From contig CAJUGV010000005.1 of the NCBI GenBank assembly GCA_910586505.1, forward strand, positions 140,810 to 204,809: DNA of 64,000 nucleotides, read 5' to 3'. Positions within the stretch are counted from its first letter, which is position 1, and every line of letters begins with the position of its first letter. The notes under the pieces are model-generated. The model ran no database searches. It saw only the letters and a list, made by a program, of their open reading frames with translations, and was not told the DNA's origin. Position numbers and translations under genes: made by a program. This stretch comes from an uncultured Paraprevotella sp. (GTDB taxonomy: Bacteria > Bacteroidota > Bacteroidia > Bacteroidales > Bacteroidaceae). Of this stretch, positions 44,185 through 53,312 are shown piece after piece.

Positions 44185-46968
44185 TTATGGGCGTACTTCG
44201 GAAGGGGATATGCCGTATTCCTCCTTGTAGCATCGTCCCAAATAGGTGATGCTCATGCCTACGAGGGATGCGGTTTCGGATACACTGCGGCCGGAGAGCA
44301 GTAACTGATGTGCGCGAAGCAGGCGTTGGCGGCGGATGAATTCATTGGGCGACATACCGGTGGCTGCTTTCAGGCGACGGTAGAGGGTAGAGGTGCTTAT
44401 ACACAGTTCCTGAGCCAGTCGGTTTTTGTCGAAGTCCGTTTCCTGAATCAGGCGGTCTGTGATTTTTTCCGCTTTTGCCAGCAGTTCCTTATCGGCGGCG
44501 GAAAGGACCCGTTCGGCGGATGAAAGCATAATCTTTTCGTCGGGAACGGGATTTGCGGATGAAGATGCGTTGCCACAATCGGACGGTGCGGCGCATGTTT
44601 GCGGTTTTTTAGGCCGTCGTACCAGACGGACGTATAACAGCATAAACACCACCAGGCCGCCTGCACTCCATAATATGACTCTCATCCACGGGTGCGGCAC
44701 GTTGATTCGTGTGCGGACGGTAGACTGTCCGTTCCACTCATATCCTATGATGCGCGGTGTGATCTCTATGGTGTGTGTGCCGCTTGTCAGGCGTCCGAGC
44801 GAGATGTTGCGTATACCTCCTGCGAATTGCCACGCCTCTTTGTCAAGGCGGTATTTGAATTCCATTTTATCGGTCAGGGCTATGTCCGGAATGTTGAGTG
44901 TAAGGGTATATTCGTTCTTGCCGGAATCGGATACTGAGACATAAAAGGGAAGCGGTGTGTTCGAGGGAGCATGATCAGGCATGTACATGTGCAAATAACC
45001 GTCACCGCCCCATAAAATATATTTTTCGGACAGAGAAAGTGCTGTATTTATTCTGAATATGTCCTTGCCGGTGTGTATGGCTGGGTAGCAGAGCACGGTC
45101 CGATATGCCTGACCGGAATCTGTTCTGTTTATCAGATAAAGGCCGTCGGGAGTGGAGCACCATATATGTTTTCCGTCAGTTTCGTTCAAAGCCTGTATTA
45201 CGGGATGTATCAGGCCTTCTTCCTCACGTAGTACTTTCACTATGCATCCCTCTTTCGGAGTGGGGGTAATGTGGATGAGGCCGTCGTCCGTAGTCCCCCA
45301 TATACTACCGTCGTGGGCTTCCAGCATGTGGGTGATGGTCTTGTCCGGTAGGGAATCTGTCTTACGAAGATGAAAATGAAGACTCATATCCGGTTTCAAT
45401 ACAGTCAGTCCGTTAAGGCTGGTGCCGCACCACAGATTGCCTTTGCTGTCCGGCAGGAGTGAAAAGATGTATTGGGTGGGTAGGGGGGAGTTTTTCTCCG
45501 TGTAGCAGGTGAATGCTTCGTTTTCGGGATGGATGAGAAACAGGCCCTGATAGGTTCCGGCTGCCAGCAGGCCGTTCCACATCGTCAGACTGCATACGTA
45601 AATAGTGGTTCCTCCGTCGCTGTCTCTAAGGTATATTTTCCGCAAGCTTCCGTCGTGGTGGTTCCATCTGTAAAGGCCCTGCATCTCAGTGCCTATCCAC
45701 ATGTCGCCGTCCGGCGTGCGTTGCAGGGCGGTTATGGTATTACTCTGCAAAGCGCTGTTGCTTGTGTTGAGGATATGTGTGTCTCCTTCTTTATCTGTAA
45801 TGACGATACCTTCTGACTGGGTACCGGCCCAGATCCGTCCTTGTGTGTCCTGTTCCAAGGTGCGCATAGAGGTTGGTGTCGCTTTATAGTGGAACATGGG
45901 CCGTTCATGTAATTCCACCTGTACGCCTTTTCGGTCCGTACCCACCCACAGATTACCGTAGCGGTCCCGCAGGGCGCAGCGTATCAGTGAGGTCTCTCCC
46001 TGTGCGAAACATGGAATAGCGACAGCTTTCAGTTCAACGGATACGGAAGTGTTTGGCGGGCAGGTTTCGGGAAGACTGACCGTGTTCAGATCCAATGTCC
46101 ACAGTCCCATATCACGAGTGGATATCCAAAGTATGTTGCGGCACAGATGCAGACGGCATACGAGTCCCTTGATACCGGATATGGAGAGGGGCTGTGGGCT
46201 GTGGGGAGGCAGGCATGCCAATCCTTTTTCCGTGGCCAGCCAAAGGCGTCCCAGACTGTCTGTCAGAAGATCTCTCACTCCGTCTTCCGCCGGTTCGTTA
46301 TTGGGAAAACAGTGAATGACGGGGATGTTGCGTGCGCGTTTGTGTCTGAGGTCTATAAACGATATACCGTTTCTTACGTGTCCTACGCACAGCAGGCTGT
46401 CGGATGTTTCTTCAACACACCACATGGCATCCGACACCAGTGAGGGTATCGTGCGGCTGTTGACGAGCGTGAACGACCTGGTCCGGCGGTTATAATGACT
46501 GATCCCACCCATATAGGATGTCAGCCAAAGACCACCGGACCGTGAGGGTGAGACGGACGTTACGCTATTGTCTGCTATACTGCCCGGCTGGGTGCCGGCC
46601 TGATGATGAACGAATGTGCCGGTAAGATAATTGTATTCGTCCAGTCCGTTTCGTTGAGTGGCTATCCATACAACGGGATCTACGGGATCCGGCCATACTC
46701 TGTTCAGATCGTTGGCAATGATGTTCTCTTTCTGAGGCTGTCTGCTGCGTGTGAATGTGTATATCCGGTTCCCTTCATAAAGATTCAGGCCGCAGTCGGT
46801 GGCCATCCAAATGCGTCCTTTGCTGTCTTGCGCTATATCCATTACGCAGTCGCTGCTCAATCCCTTGTGTATGTCAAGGCACTTCCAGTTCGTCGGCTGG
46901 GCCATGATGCTTGCGGACATGCCGCACCAGAGCATTACTGTATACAGACATTCTTTTGCCAATGACAT
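44185..46968 (-). CDS. Membrane propeller-sensor AraC regulator lacking kinase and receiver
   Basis: This 927-residue protein looks like a Bacteroides hybrid two-component regulator with its middle removed. It has a signal peptide (1-23), two periplasmic propellers (GLSSDCVMDIAQDSKGRIWM and many GxxWIGT-type blades), a Y_Y_Y domain (about 680-755) and one membrane segment (about 762-784). After a linker of only about 45 residues comes an AraC HTH (about 825-927: ELCISTSTLYRRLK, SVSETASLVGMSITYLGRCY). No HisKA, HATPase or receiver domain is present. It lies just upstream of the GH78 gene, which it probably controls. The 30-base gap after DUF4153 suggests partial co-transcription. Confidence 0.88.
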   Translation of the reverse strand: MSLAKECLYTVMLWCGMSASIMAQPTNWKCLDIHKGLSSDCVMDIAQDSKGRIWMATDCGLNLYEGNRIYTFTRSRQPQKENIIANDLNRVWPDPVDPVVWIATQRNGLDEYNYLTGTFVHHQAGTQPGSIADNSVTSVSPSRSGGLWLTSYMGGISHYNRRTRSFTLVNSRTIPSLVSDAMWCVEETSDSLLCVGHVRNGISFIDLRHKRARNIPVIHCFPNNEPAEDGVRDLLTDSLGRLWLATEKGLACLPPHSPQPLSISGIKGLVCRLHLCRNILWISTRDMGLWTLDLNTVSLPETCPPNTSVSVELKAVAIPCFAQGETSLIRCALRDRYGNLWVGTDRKGVQVELHERPMFHYKATPTSMRTLEQDTQGRIWAGTQSEGIVITDKEGDTHILNTSNSALQSNTITALQRTPDGDMWIGTEMQGLYRWNHHDGSLRKIYLRDSDGGTTIYVCSLTMWNGLLAAGTYQGLFLIHPENEAFTCYTEKNSPLPTQYIFSLLPDSKGNLWCGTSLNGLTVLKPDMSLHFHLRKTDSLPDKTITHMLEAHDGSIWGTTDDGLIHITPTPKEGCIVKVLREEEGLIHPVIQALNETDGKHIWCSTPDGLYLINRTDSGQAYRTVLCYPAIHTGKDIFRINTALSLSEKYILWGGDGYLHMYMPDHAPSNTPLPFYVSVSDSGKNEYTLTLNIPDIALTDKMEFKYRLDKEAWQFAGGIRNISLGRLTSGTHTIEITPRIIGYEWNGQSTVRTRINVPHPWMRVILWSAGGLVVFMLLYVRLVRRPKKPQTCAAPSDCGNASSSANPVPDEKIMLSSAERVLSAADKELLAKAEKITDRLIQETDFDKNRLAQELCISTSTLYRRLKAATGMSPNEFIRRQRLLRAHQLLLSGRSVSETASLVGMSITYLGRCYKEEYGISPSEVRP

Positions 46969-46998
46969 GTCACAAGGTGTTTTTCATCTCTTATATAT

Positions 46999-48750
46999 TT
47001 AATGTATAGAGGTTCGGGTGATGTGGCAGCCGGAGAATCGGAAATGGAGATTCTTGTCCGAACTGTTTCTGAAGAGACTGAAGCCCGTAAGGATAAACCT
47101 GTTGTCGGATTGGCTGCAAGTCAGTTCCAATGCTGCCATGTCACTCTGTGCATTAGCTTTTCTGAGGTCGGTTATACGGACACGGATTGTGTCGGCGGCA
47201 GAGTCGGTATCGTGTAAGGTGAAAGAAATGATTCCTGTATTCCATTCCTCGCATGGAATTTCCCGGTAGTCTTCTTTGTAAAGAGTCATGTCCGACGCAC
47301 CGTCGGAAAGTTTTATTTTTAACGGGGCGGAGACGGAGGCCGACAGATTCGTGTACTGCTCCTCGGCAACAGTTGTTGCGTCGGAGGGTTGCGGTGTTTT
47401 TTCGATGCAGTTTTCGATTCTCCACCAATGTATTTCCGGCTCTATGAATTGCCTGATTTCTTTATTTTGGAAGTCGTAATTCAGAATGCGCAGGCGGCTG
47501 TTGACAAGGAGTGCCTGTTGGGGGGGAAGCGTCATCAGCCAGTCGATGTATTCCTCTTCGTTCATAGGCAGTTTCTTTACATGGGTTTCATTGATCAGCG
47601 CGGATATGGAGCGGATCATATACCTTTGTGTGAATGAGACGAAATTGACCGGAAGTGCGGATGTCAGCATGAAGATACCGGCAAAGGACAGGGCTATCCA
47701 TTGAACACGGCGTTCGCGTAAGAAATAAAGTCCGGTGCAGACGATGTAGAACCAGATGTTCAGGGCAAGCAGGTACAGGCGGTTGAGGGTGATGCCATAG
47801 TCGCTGATGCGGCGTCCTACACCGATGGTCATGAGGACCAGCAGTGGCAGGATGGCTACGGGCAGCCATCGTGCCGCGCGCCGTTCGAATGTCCCTGCTC
47901 CTTGTCTGAGAGTGGGGAAAAGGCCGAATTCCACAGCTATGCAACCGCCCATGAGCGCCGTGACGAGGCGGGCCACCCAACCGTCGGGCAACTGCCACTG
48001 GACGAGTATCTTGAGCAGGTAGGCATAGAGAACGATGAGATAACATCCCAGCAGGGGAAGGAAGAGGTAGCGGACGGTCTTTCCCGTAAATGCGGAGGCA
48101 TATCTGGTGCGGTCGTGTTTGGATTCTCCCGACGGTATCTGTCCGATAAAGAGCAGGGAGGGGAGGGTGATGCAGAACAGTATGCTCCACGTCTTGTAAT
48201 AATTGTTGTCTACCTCTATACCGAACAGTCCGGAGAAAGAAGCCGTGAGAAGACTCAGTCCGCCGCACATGATACCTCCTACAATCCATGAAGCGAAGGC
48301 TTGCGATATCAGTTGCAGACTGAAGTTCCAGGAAGCGATGTCGTCCTTTTCGCGAAAGAAAGAAAAAGTTCCAATACTTATGGCCAGTATCGTAAGCATG
48401 GAGCCGTGGCCCAGTCCGATTTCCAACATCTGAAAATCTTCCGGCAGCGCATACAGGTAGCAGGCGTCTGCAATCAGAAGGAGGTGGCACAGTAGACCGG
48501 TAACCTGTGCTATCCGCTGTTTTTTAAGTTCTTCACTCCATAGCCGGAGGGATAACGACAGCAAACCGCCCACCGTCAGGTAGTAAATAATGACGGAGAA
48601 CTGGTGTGATGTGAACAAGTCGTCCGCTCCCCAGCATTCCGTCAGAAGGAAAAGTGTGAGCATGCCGATGAAACCTACCGTAAGGGGGAAGCGTTTGACA
48701 CATTGCTCGGCGCTTTTTATCAAAATCTGTCGGGTGAAGAACTTTTTCAT
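46999..48750 (-). CDS. DUF4153 family membrane protein
   Basis: This 583-residue protein has about twelve hydrophobic segments over residues 20-385 (for example LTVGFIGMLTLFLLTE and YLFLPLLGCYLIVLYAYLL). A soluble C-terminal region of about 190 residues is probably periplasmic (NEEEYIDWLMTLPPQQALL). It matches DUF4153, whose role is unknown. It starts 12 bases after prfA, so the two are likely co-transcribed. Confidence 0.8.
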   Translation of the reverse strand: MKKFFTRQILIKSAEQCVKRFPLTVGFIGMLTLFLLTECWGADDLFTSHQFSVIIYYLTVGGLLSLSLRLWSEELKKQRIAQVTGLLCHLLLIADACYLYALPEDFQMLEIGLGHGSMLTILAISIGTFSFFREKDDIASWNFSLQLISQAFASWIVGGIMCGGLSLLTASFSGLFGIEVDNNYYKTWSILFCITLPSLLFIGQIPSGESKHDRTRYASAFTGKTVRYLFLPLLGCYLIVLYAYLLKILVQWQLPDGWVARLVTALMGGCIAVEFGLFPTLRQGAGTFERRAARWLPVAILPLLVLMTIGVGRRISDYGITLNRLYLLALNIWFYIVCTGLYFLRERRVQWIALSFAGIFMLTSALPVNFVSFTQRYMIRSISALINETHVKKLPMNEEEYIDWLMTLPPQQALLVNSRLRILNYDFQNKEIRQFIEPEIHWWRIENCIEKTPQPSDATTVAEEQYTNLSASVSAPLKIKLSDGASDMTLYKEDYREIPCEEWNTGIISFTLHDTDSAADTIRVRITDLRKANAQSDMAALELTCSQSDNRFILTGFSLFRNSSDKNLHFRFSGCHITRTSIH

Positions 48751-48762
48751 GGTGATAGACGG

Positions 48763-49875
48763 TTAGAGTTCGCTTTCTTTCATTCGTTCGGTATTCTCGG
48801 CCACGGTCAGTTGGTCGATGCAGTCCTGAATGTTGCCGTCTACGAAGGCGGGCAGGTTCTGCATGTTGTAACCGATACGGTGGTCAGTGATGCGGCTTTG
48901 AGGATAGTTGTAAGTGCGGATCTTGGCCGAGCGGTCGCCGGTAGACACCATGGTTTTACGCCGGCTGGCGATGTCGTCGATATATTTCTGGTGCTCCTTG
49001 TCGTAAATGAACGTGCGCAGGCGTGCCAGTGCGCGTTCCTTATTCTTCGGCTGGTCGCGTGTCTCCGTACATTCAATCAGGATTTCTTCCGTTTCGCCCG
49101 TGTGTGGGTTTTTCCACATATAGCGGGCACGCACACCCGATTCCACTTTGTTCACGTTCTGTCCGCCGGCACCGCTGGAACGGAATGTATCCCATTTTAT
49201 TTCGCCTTCGTTTATTTCCACATCAAACTCCTGCGCTTCCGGCAGCACGGCTACGGTTGCGGCCGAGGTGTGAACACGTCCCTGCGTCTCGGTGGCCGGT
49301 ACGCGCTGTACACGGTGCACGCCCGATTCATATTTCAGCGTGCCGTAAACCTTTTCGCCGGTCACACTGAAAATGATTTCCTTGAATCCTCCCGCCGCTC
49401 CTTCGGTAAAACTGGAGACGGCGATCTTCCATCCTTTCATTTCGCAGTATTTGGTGTACATGCGGAAGAGGTCGCCGGCAAACAAGGCGGCCTCATCGCC
49501 TCCCGTTCCTCCGCGTATCTCCATGATGACGTTCTTATCGTCTTCCGGGTCGGCGGGTACGAGCAGCAGTTTGATCTGTTCCTCCATTTCGGGAATATGC
49601 TTCTCTGCGGCTGCCAGTTCCTCGCGTGCCATCTCTTTGATTTCCGGGTCGTTTTCAGTGGCCAGCATTTCGCGTGCGTCCTGCACGGTTTGCAGGCATC
49701 CCATGTATTCTTTACGGGCGTCCATGATGTTGCCCAGGTCTTTGTATTCCTTTGTCAGTTTCACGTAGCGTTTCTGGTCACTGATCACGTTCGGGTCGGT
49801 TATCAGGGTGCCCACTTCTTCGTAGCGGCTTACCAGTCCTTCCAGTTTGTCGAGTATAGAATTGTTTTCTGCCAT
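48763..49875 (-). CDS. prfA: Peptide chain release factor 1
   Basis: This 370-residue protein releases peptides at UAA and UAG. It has the GGQ motif in SSGAGGQNVNKVESGVR, the codon-recognition domain before it, and the C-terminal segment RSAKIRTYNYPQSRITDHR. I did not see a frameshift signal, and none is expected for RF1. A -7 box lies 21-28 bases upstream of the start, and DUF4153 follows. Confidence 0.96.
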   Translation of the reverse strand: MAENNSILDKLEGLVSRYEEVGTLITDPNVISDQKRYVKLTKEYKDLGNIMDARKEYMGCLQTVQDAREMLATENDPEIKEMAREELAAAEKHIPEMEEQIKLLLVPADPEDDKNVIMEIRGGTGGDEAALFAGDLFRMYTKYCEMKGWKIAVSSFTEGAAGGFKEIIFSVTGEKVYGTLKYESGVHRVQRVPATETQGRVHTSAATVAVLPEAQEFDVEINEGEIKWDTFRSSGAGGQNVNKVESGVRARYMWKNPHTGETEEILIECTETRDQPKNKERALARLRTFIYDKEHQKYIDDIASRRKTMVSTGDRSAKIRTYNYPQSRITDHRIGYNMQNLPAFVDGNIQDCIDQLTVAENTERMKESEL

Positions 49876-49895
49876 AAATTACAAATTTCTGTCTG

Positions 49896-49903
49896 CAAAT
49901 TTA
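49896..49903 (-). promoter_or_regulatory. Promoter -7 box of prfA
   Basis: The minus strand reads TAAATTTG just upstream of the prfA start, implying a short leader. Confidence 0.6.
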
Positions 49904-49992
49904 GATATAAATCTCGATTTATATACCGGCATTGTAAGAAAAAGTCAACCCCGCCTCTATCTTTATGTTGTGAGAGATTCCGGTGGTGTTTG

Positions 49993-50646
49993 TCAGGATG
50001 TCTGTTCTGCCGGCAGGTCCGGGTAGTTGATGAAGAGCATATATACGCCTTCGGCACGTATGGTGAACGTGTCGGCTATGGTTTCGTTCAGTGTGCCTTG
50101 CCACCAGTTGGTGAAGTCGCTGAGCGGATAGCGCAATCCTTCGGCACTTATGTGGGCCGCCTTGAAGTTGAAGATGGATACCTGGGTTTTTACCGGACAG
50201 CGTACGGTGATTTCTCCTTGTGCCGGGATGAATACGCCGTAGTCTGTGTACAGGCGCGCTTCCATGCCTTGTTCCATGTAGTCAATCAGCAGGCTGATGT
50301 TACCCAATGCGTGGTCCTCGCGTCTTCCGGTGGCTCCCACGATTGCGACTCGCCCGAATCCTTTCTTTCTCAGGTAGTTCATGGCTTTTGTCTGATCGTT
50401 GGTATCCTGGTCGGCATACAGCCGGAAGAGGGACGCGCAGGTATGTCGGTTTTCTGCCGACAGCGAATCTCCGTCGCCGATGATACGCCACGGAGTGTGT
50501 CCTTCGGCCAGATAACGGTCGGCGGCACCGTCGCAGCACACTACATGTGCGTTTTCCTGCAACCATCGTCGGGGTATAGGATGCCGGGGATAGTCGCCTG
50601 CCCCCAAAATCACAGCTTCGGGTGAAAAGTCAGTAACTGTTATCAT
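49993..50646 (-). CDS. Thiamine pyrophosphokinase
   Basis: This 217-residue enzyme makes thiamine diphosphate from thiamine. It has the family motifs VVCCDGAADRYLAEG, RIIGDGDSLS, the QDTNDQTKAM segment and GATGRREDHALGN. The ATG at 50646 overlaps the stop of the pnuT-like gene by four bases (ATGA), a translational coupling signal; an upstream ATG at 50673 would extend further into that gene. The pairing indicates thiamine uptake followed by trapping as the diphosphate. Confidence 0.92.
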   Translation of the reverse strand: MITVTDFSPEAVILGAGDYPRHPIPRRWLQENAHVVCCDGAADRYLAEGHTPWRIIGDGDSLSAENRHTCASLFRLYADQDTNDQTKAMNYLRKKGFGRVAIVGATGRREDHALGNISLLIDYMEQGMEARLYTDYGVFIPAQGEITVRCPVKTQVSIFNFKAAHISAEGLRYPLSDFTNWWQGTLNETIADTFTIRAEGVYMLFINYPDLPAEQTS

Positions 50647-51221
50647 ATCGGTTTCTCCATTAATTTTTTCCATTTCCGGTAGCCGAGCACGGCTATGACG
50701 GTATAGGCACCGTAGAGGGCGGCCGTGAAATAGAGTTCTTTATATACGTAAAGTCCGCAGCTTACGGCATCCACGCACATCCATACCAGCCATTGCTCCA
50801 CGTATTTCCGGGCCAGCATCCACATGGCCGTGATACTCAGGGCTGTGGTCAGACTGTCGAGCCAGGGCACGTTGCTGTCGGTGAACCGTATTAATATGCC
50901 GGCAATGCAGAGCAGCAAGAGTACGGATATGAGGGACAACCGGCCGTACAACCGTTTCGGCATGCGGCGGGGACGGAGGGGAGAATCGGAGGCGGACGAA
51001 ATGTTCCGGTTGCCTCGCAACCAGCAGTACAGTCCGTAGAGAGAGGCAAGAAGATAGTAGATATTGATTCCGAAATCGGCGTATAGTCCGGCCCGGTAAT
51101 AAACCGCCAGATAGATGGCCGGCATGATGAGTCCGGCTATCCAGAGATAAATACTGACCCTGTATTCCAGCCAAAGGTAGATGATGCCGATGAAGGTTCC
51201 GATGAGTTCAAGATAATTCAT
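50643..51221 (-). CDS. pnuT: PnuC/PnuT-family vitamin transporter, probably for thiamine
   Basis: This 192-residue membrane protein has about seven hydrophobic segments (YLELIGTFIGIIYLWLEY, IYLWIAGLIMPAIYLAVYY) and the PnuC-family layout, including NIYYLLASLYGLYCWLRG. PnuC proteins carry nicotinamide riboside by facilitated diffusion; PnuT relatives carry thiamine. The coupled thiamine pyrophosphokinase gene makes thiamine the likely substrate (inference from context). A -7 box lies about 175 bases upstream. I see no TPP riboswitch in the leader, though such operons often have one. Confidence 0.82.
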   Translation of the reverse strand: MNYLELIGTFIGIIYLWLEYRVSIYLWIAGLIMPAIYLAVYYRAGLYADFGINIYYLLASLYGLYCWLRGNRNISSASDSPLRPRRMPKRLYGRLSLISVLLLLCIAGILIRFTDSNVPWLDSLTTALSITAMWMLARKYVEQWLVWMCVDAVSCGLYVYKELYFTAALYGAYTVIAVLGYRKWKKLMEKPI

Positions 51222-51396
51222 AAAGACGGGTAGAAGGAATGGATATGTGGGGCTTATATGGTCGGGTGTGGGCGGGGGTGCTGCGGCACGTGTTCTACGG
51301 TAGCGTGCCGGAGAGCGGCGGTTTTGGGGAAGAGCCTGAAAGGTGGTGTGTATCGCATACGACTTTTGTGTTTGATGGATGGCCGGGAGACCGTTG
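51222..51396 (-). promoter_or_regulatory. Long leader of the pnuT-thiamine pyrophosphokinase operon
   Basis: About 170 bases separate the -7 box from the pnuT start. The minus strand can form a hairpin CGGCACG...CGTGCCG (about 51281-51310). No TPP-riboswitch core (CTGAGA and its partner) was seen on either strand. Confidence 0.35.
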
Positions 51397-51404
51397 CAAA
51401 GATA
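51397..51404 (-). promoter_or_regulatory. Promoter -7 box of the pnuT operon
   Basis: The minus strand reads TATCTTTG, the best match upstream of pnuT. Confidence 0.55.
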
Positions 51405-52008
51405 CGCAGAAAAAATGAAACGAAGCAGGGGTGAGGAGAGGAAAGAATGACGGAATGTCAGTACCGCTTTCGTGTGAGCGGTTTATTCGGGGAAGGGGAC
51501 GGATGCGGTGGCAAATACGGCAGTCTGGCGGCGTTAGCCGGTGACGGAATGTAAGTGCAGGCCGCCTTTGGGGTTGCATTTTGCATGACCGGGTAGCGTT
51601 TTTTCCGTTTCATGGCCGGATGTGTGTCGGTGTCATCCGCTTTTTTACGCCATATTTGTCATCCGGTATCTGTGGGCCGGCAAGGATGAACGAGCGTCGG
51701 AAAGGGAGGCGTGAAGGGCGTTCGGAGGCGTTGGAATGTCGTTTTCTGCCTCGTTTGGGGGGCCGGACGATATGAGATGCGGACAAAAAATAATTTCGTT
51801 GCGGAGTGCGGAAAATTTTCTTCCGCATGAAATTCCGCTTTTATGCGCTCAAACAGGCGGAATTGGCCGTAGAAGGCATCTGTTTCGGTCTGTTTTCCGT
51901 CGTAGATGCGTCCGGTGGGCTGAGATTGTGATGTGTATAGGAATGATTAAACTGACTTTCTGTACTGATTTACGGGATAAGGCTTTCTTTTTGTCAGACC
52001 GATGGCCA
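51405..52008. other. Gene-free GC-rich intergenic stretch
   Basis: About 600 bases between the pnuT promoter and the purM terminator hold no convincing gene. Short frames of 60-90 codons on both strands lack family features and a start context. A hairpin CGGATG...CATCCG followed by TTTTTT (51617-51646) looks like a plus-strand terminator with no gene before it, which hints at a small RNA or a lost gene. A further hairpin lies at 51801-51838. Confidence 0.5.
51801..51838. repeat. Intergenic hairpin of the TTCCGCA type
   Basis: TGCGGAA (51807-51813) pairs with TTCCGCA (51821-51827), and an outer GCGGA (51801-51805) pairs with TCCGC (51834-51838). The core GGAAAATTTTCTTCCGCA closely resembles the hairpin at 5841. 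Confidence 0.5.
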
Positions 52009-52040
52009 TAAAAAACGGGCAAGCATAAAAACTTGCCCGT
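52009..52040 (-). terminator. Rho-independent terminator of purM
   Basis: ACGGGCAAG (52015-52023) pairs perfectly with CTTGCCCGT (52032-52040). On the minus strand it is followed by TTTTTTAT. Confidence 0.9.
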
Positions 52041-52077
52041 GTAATAAGAACAGGAAGGCGGGATGCCTTTGAAGTGC

Positions 52078-53250
52078 TTAATAGTTGAATTCGCCGAATT
52101 CGCTCTTGATGGTGAGCGAGCGCGGCCCTTCCTCGATATGTCCCACAATCTGCGCATCGATGTGGAAGCTATTGGCCAGGGCGATGACGCGTTCTGCGTG
52201 TTCGGGAGCGAGATAGACCTCCAGGCGGTGGCCCATATTGAACACCTTGTACATCTCGCTCCAGTCTGTTCCGCTTTCACGGGCTATAGCCTTGAAGAGC
52301 GGCGGCACGGGGAACATGTTGTCTTTGATGACGCGGCAGTTCTCGCCTACGAAATGAAGCACTTTGGTCTGTGCACCGCCGGTGCAGTGTACCATGCCGT
52401 GGATGTGGGTGCGCATCTCGTCAAGCATTTTCTTCACCACGGGTGCATACGTGCGGGTGGGGGAGAGTACCAGACGGCCGGCATTGACCGGAGCGCCTTC
52501 CACCTCGTCGGTCAGGCGGTAGCTTCCGCTGTATACGAGTTCGTCGGGCACGGCCTTGTCGTAGCTCTCGGGATATTTCTCGGCCAGATACTTGGCAAAT
52601 ACGTCGTGGCGTGCGCTGGTCAGTCCGTTGCTGCCCATACCTCCGTTGTATTCTTTCTCATAGGTGGCCTGTCCGCAACTGCTCAGTCCCACGATGACAT
52701 CGCCCGGACGAATGCGGGCATTGTCGATCACATCGCTACGTTTCATGCGGCATGTCACGGTAGAGTCCACGATGATGGTGCGCACAAGGTCGCCCACATC
52801 GGCGGTCTCACCGCCCGTGGCGTAGATTCCGATACCCATTTTTCTCATTTCGGCCAGTAGCTCGTCCGTGCCGTTGATGATGGCACTGATCACTTCGCCG
52901 GGAATGAGCATCTTGTTACGCCCGATGGTAGACGATACGAGGATGTTGTCCACTGCACCTACGCATAGCAGATCGTCGGTGTTCATGATAAGCGCATCCT
53001 GCGCAATACCTTTCCATACGGACAGGTCGCCGGTCTCTTTCCAATAGGTGTAGGCCAGCGACGATTTCGTGCCCGCACCGTCGGCGTGCATGATGTTGCA
53101 GTATTCCGGGTCTCCTCCAAGAATATCGGGGATAATCTTGCAGAACGCCTGCGGAAAGATGCCTTTGTCGATGTTCTTGATGGCATTGTGTACGTCCTCT
53201 TTGGCCGCGGACACGCCGCGCATCATGTAGCGTTGGTTGCTCATATTCAA
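52078..53250 (-). CDS. purM: Phosphoribosylformylglycinamidine cyclo-ligase (AIR synthase)
   Basis: This 390-residue enzyme closes the imidazole ring in purine synthesis. It shows the PurM/PurL fold: IMHADGAGTKSSLAY, DALIMNTDDLLCVGA, ATGGETADVGDLVRT, VIVGLSSCGQATYEKEYNGG and a late FNMGHRLEVYL. It is somewhat longer than the common form of about 345 residues, which is normal in Bacteroidetes. A second ATG 6 bases in (53244) is an equally good start. It has its own -7 box and terminator. Confidence 0.92.
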   Translation of the reverse strand: MNMSNQRYMMRGVSAAKEDVHNAIKNIDKGIFPQAFCKIIPDILGGDPEYCNIMHADGAGTKSSLAYTYWKETGDLSVWKGIAQDALIMNTDDLLCVGAVDNILVSSTIGRNKMLIPGEVISAIINGTDELLAEMRKMGIGIYATGGETADVGDLVRTIIVDSTVTCRMKRSDVIDNARIRPGDVIVGLSSCGQATYEKEYNGGMGSNGLTSARHDVFAKYLAEKYPESYDKAVPDELVYSGSYRLTDEVEGAPVNAGRLVLSPTRTYAPVVKKMLDEMRTHIHGMVHCTGGAQTKVLHFVGENCRVIKDNMFPVPPLFKAIARESGTDWSEMYKVFNMGHRLEVYLAPEHAERVIALANSFHIDAQIVGHIEEGPRSLTIKSEFGEFNY

Positions 53251-53278
53251 TTCTTCTTGTATAATTGTTATCGTGTCG

Positions 53279-53286
53279 CAAATTTA
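53279..53286 (-). promoter_or_regulatory. Promoter -7 box of purM
   Basis: The minus strand reads TAAATTTG about 30 bases before the purM start, in the short gap after the transglutaminase-like gene. I saw no terminator in that gap, so read-through from the upstream operon is possible. Confidence 0.6.
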
Positions 53287-53312
53287 CTCAAAAAAAATGA
53301 TTGGAGAAGAAT

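Noticed and set aside
48703..50625. A plus-strand open frame of 640 codons across prfA and the thiamine pyrophosphokinase gene
   Set aside because: It is antisense to two certain genes and crosses the prfA promoter; a codon-bias shadow.
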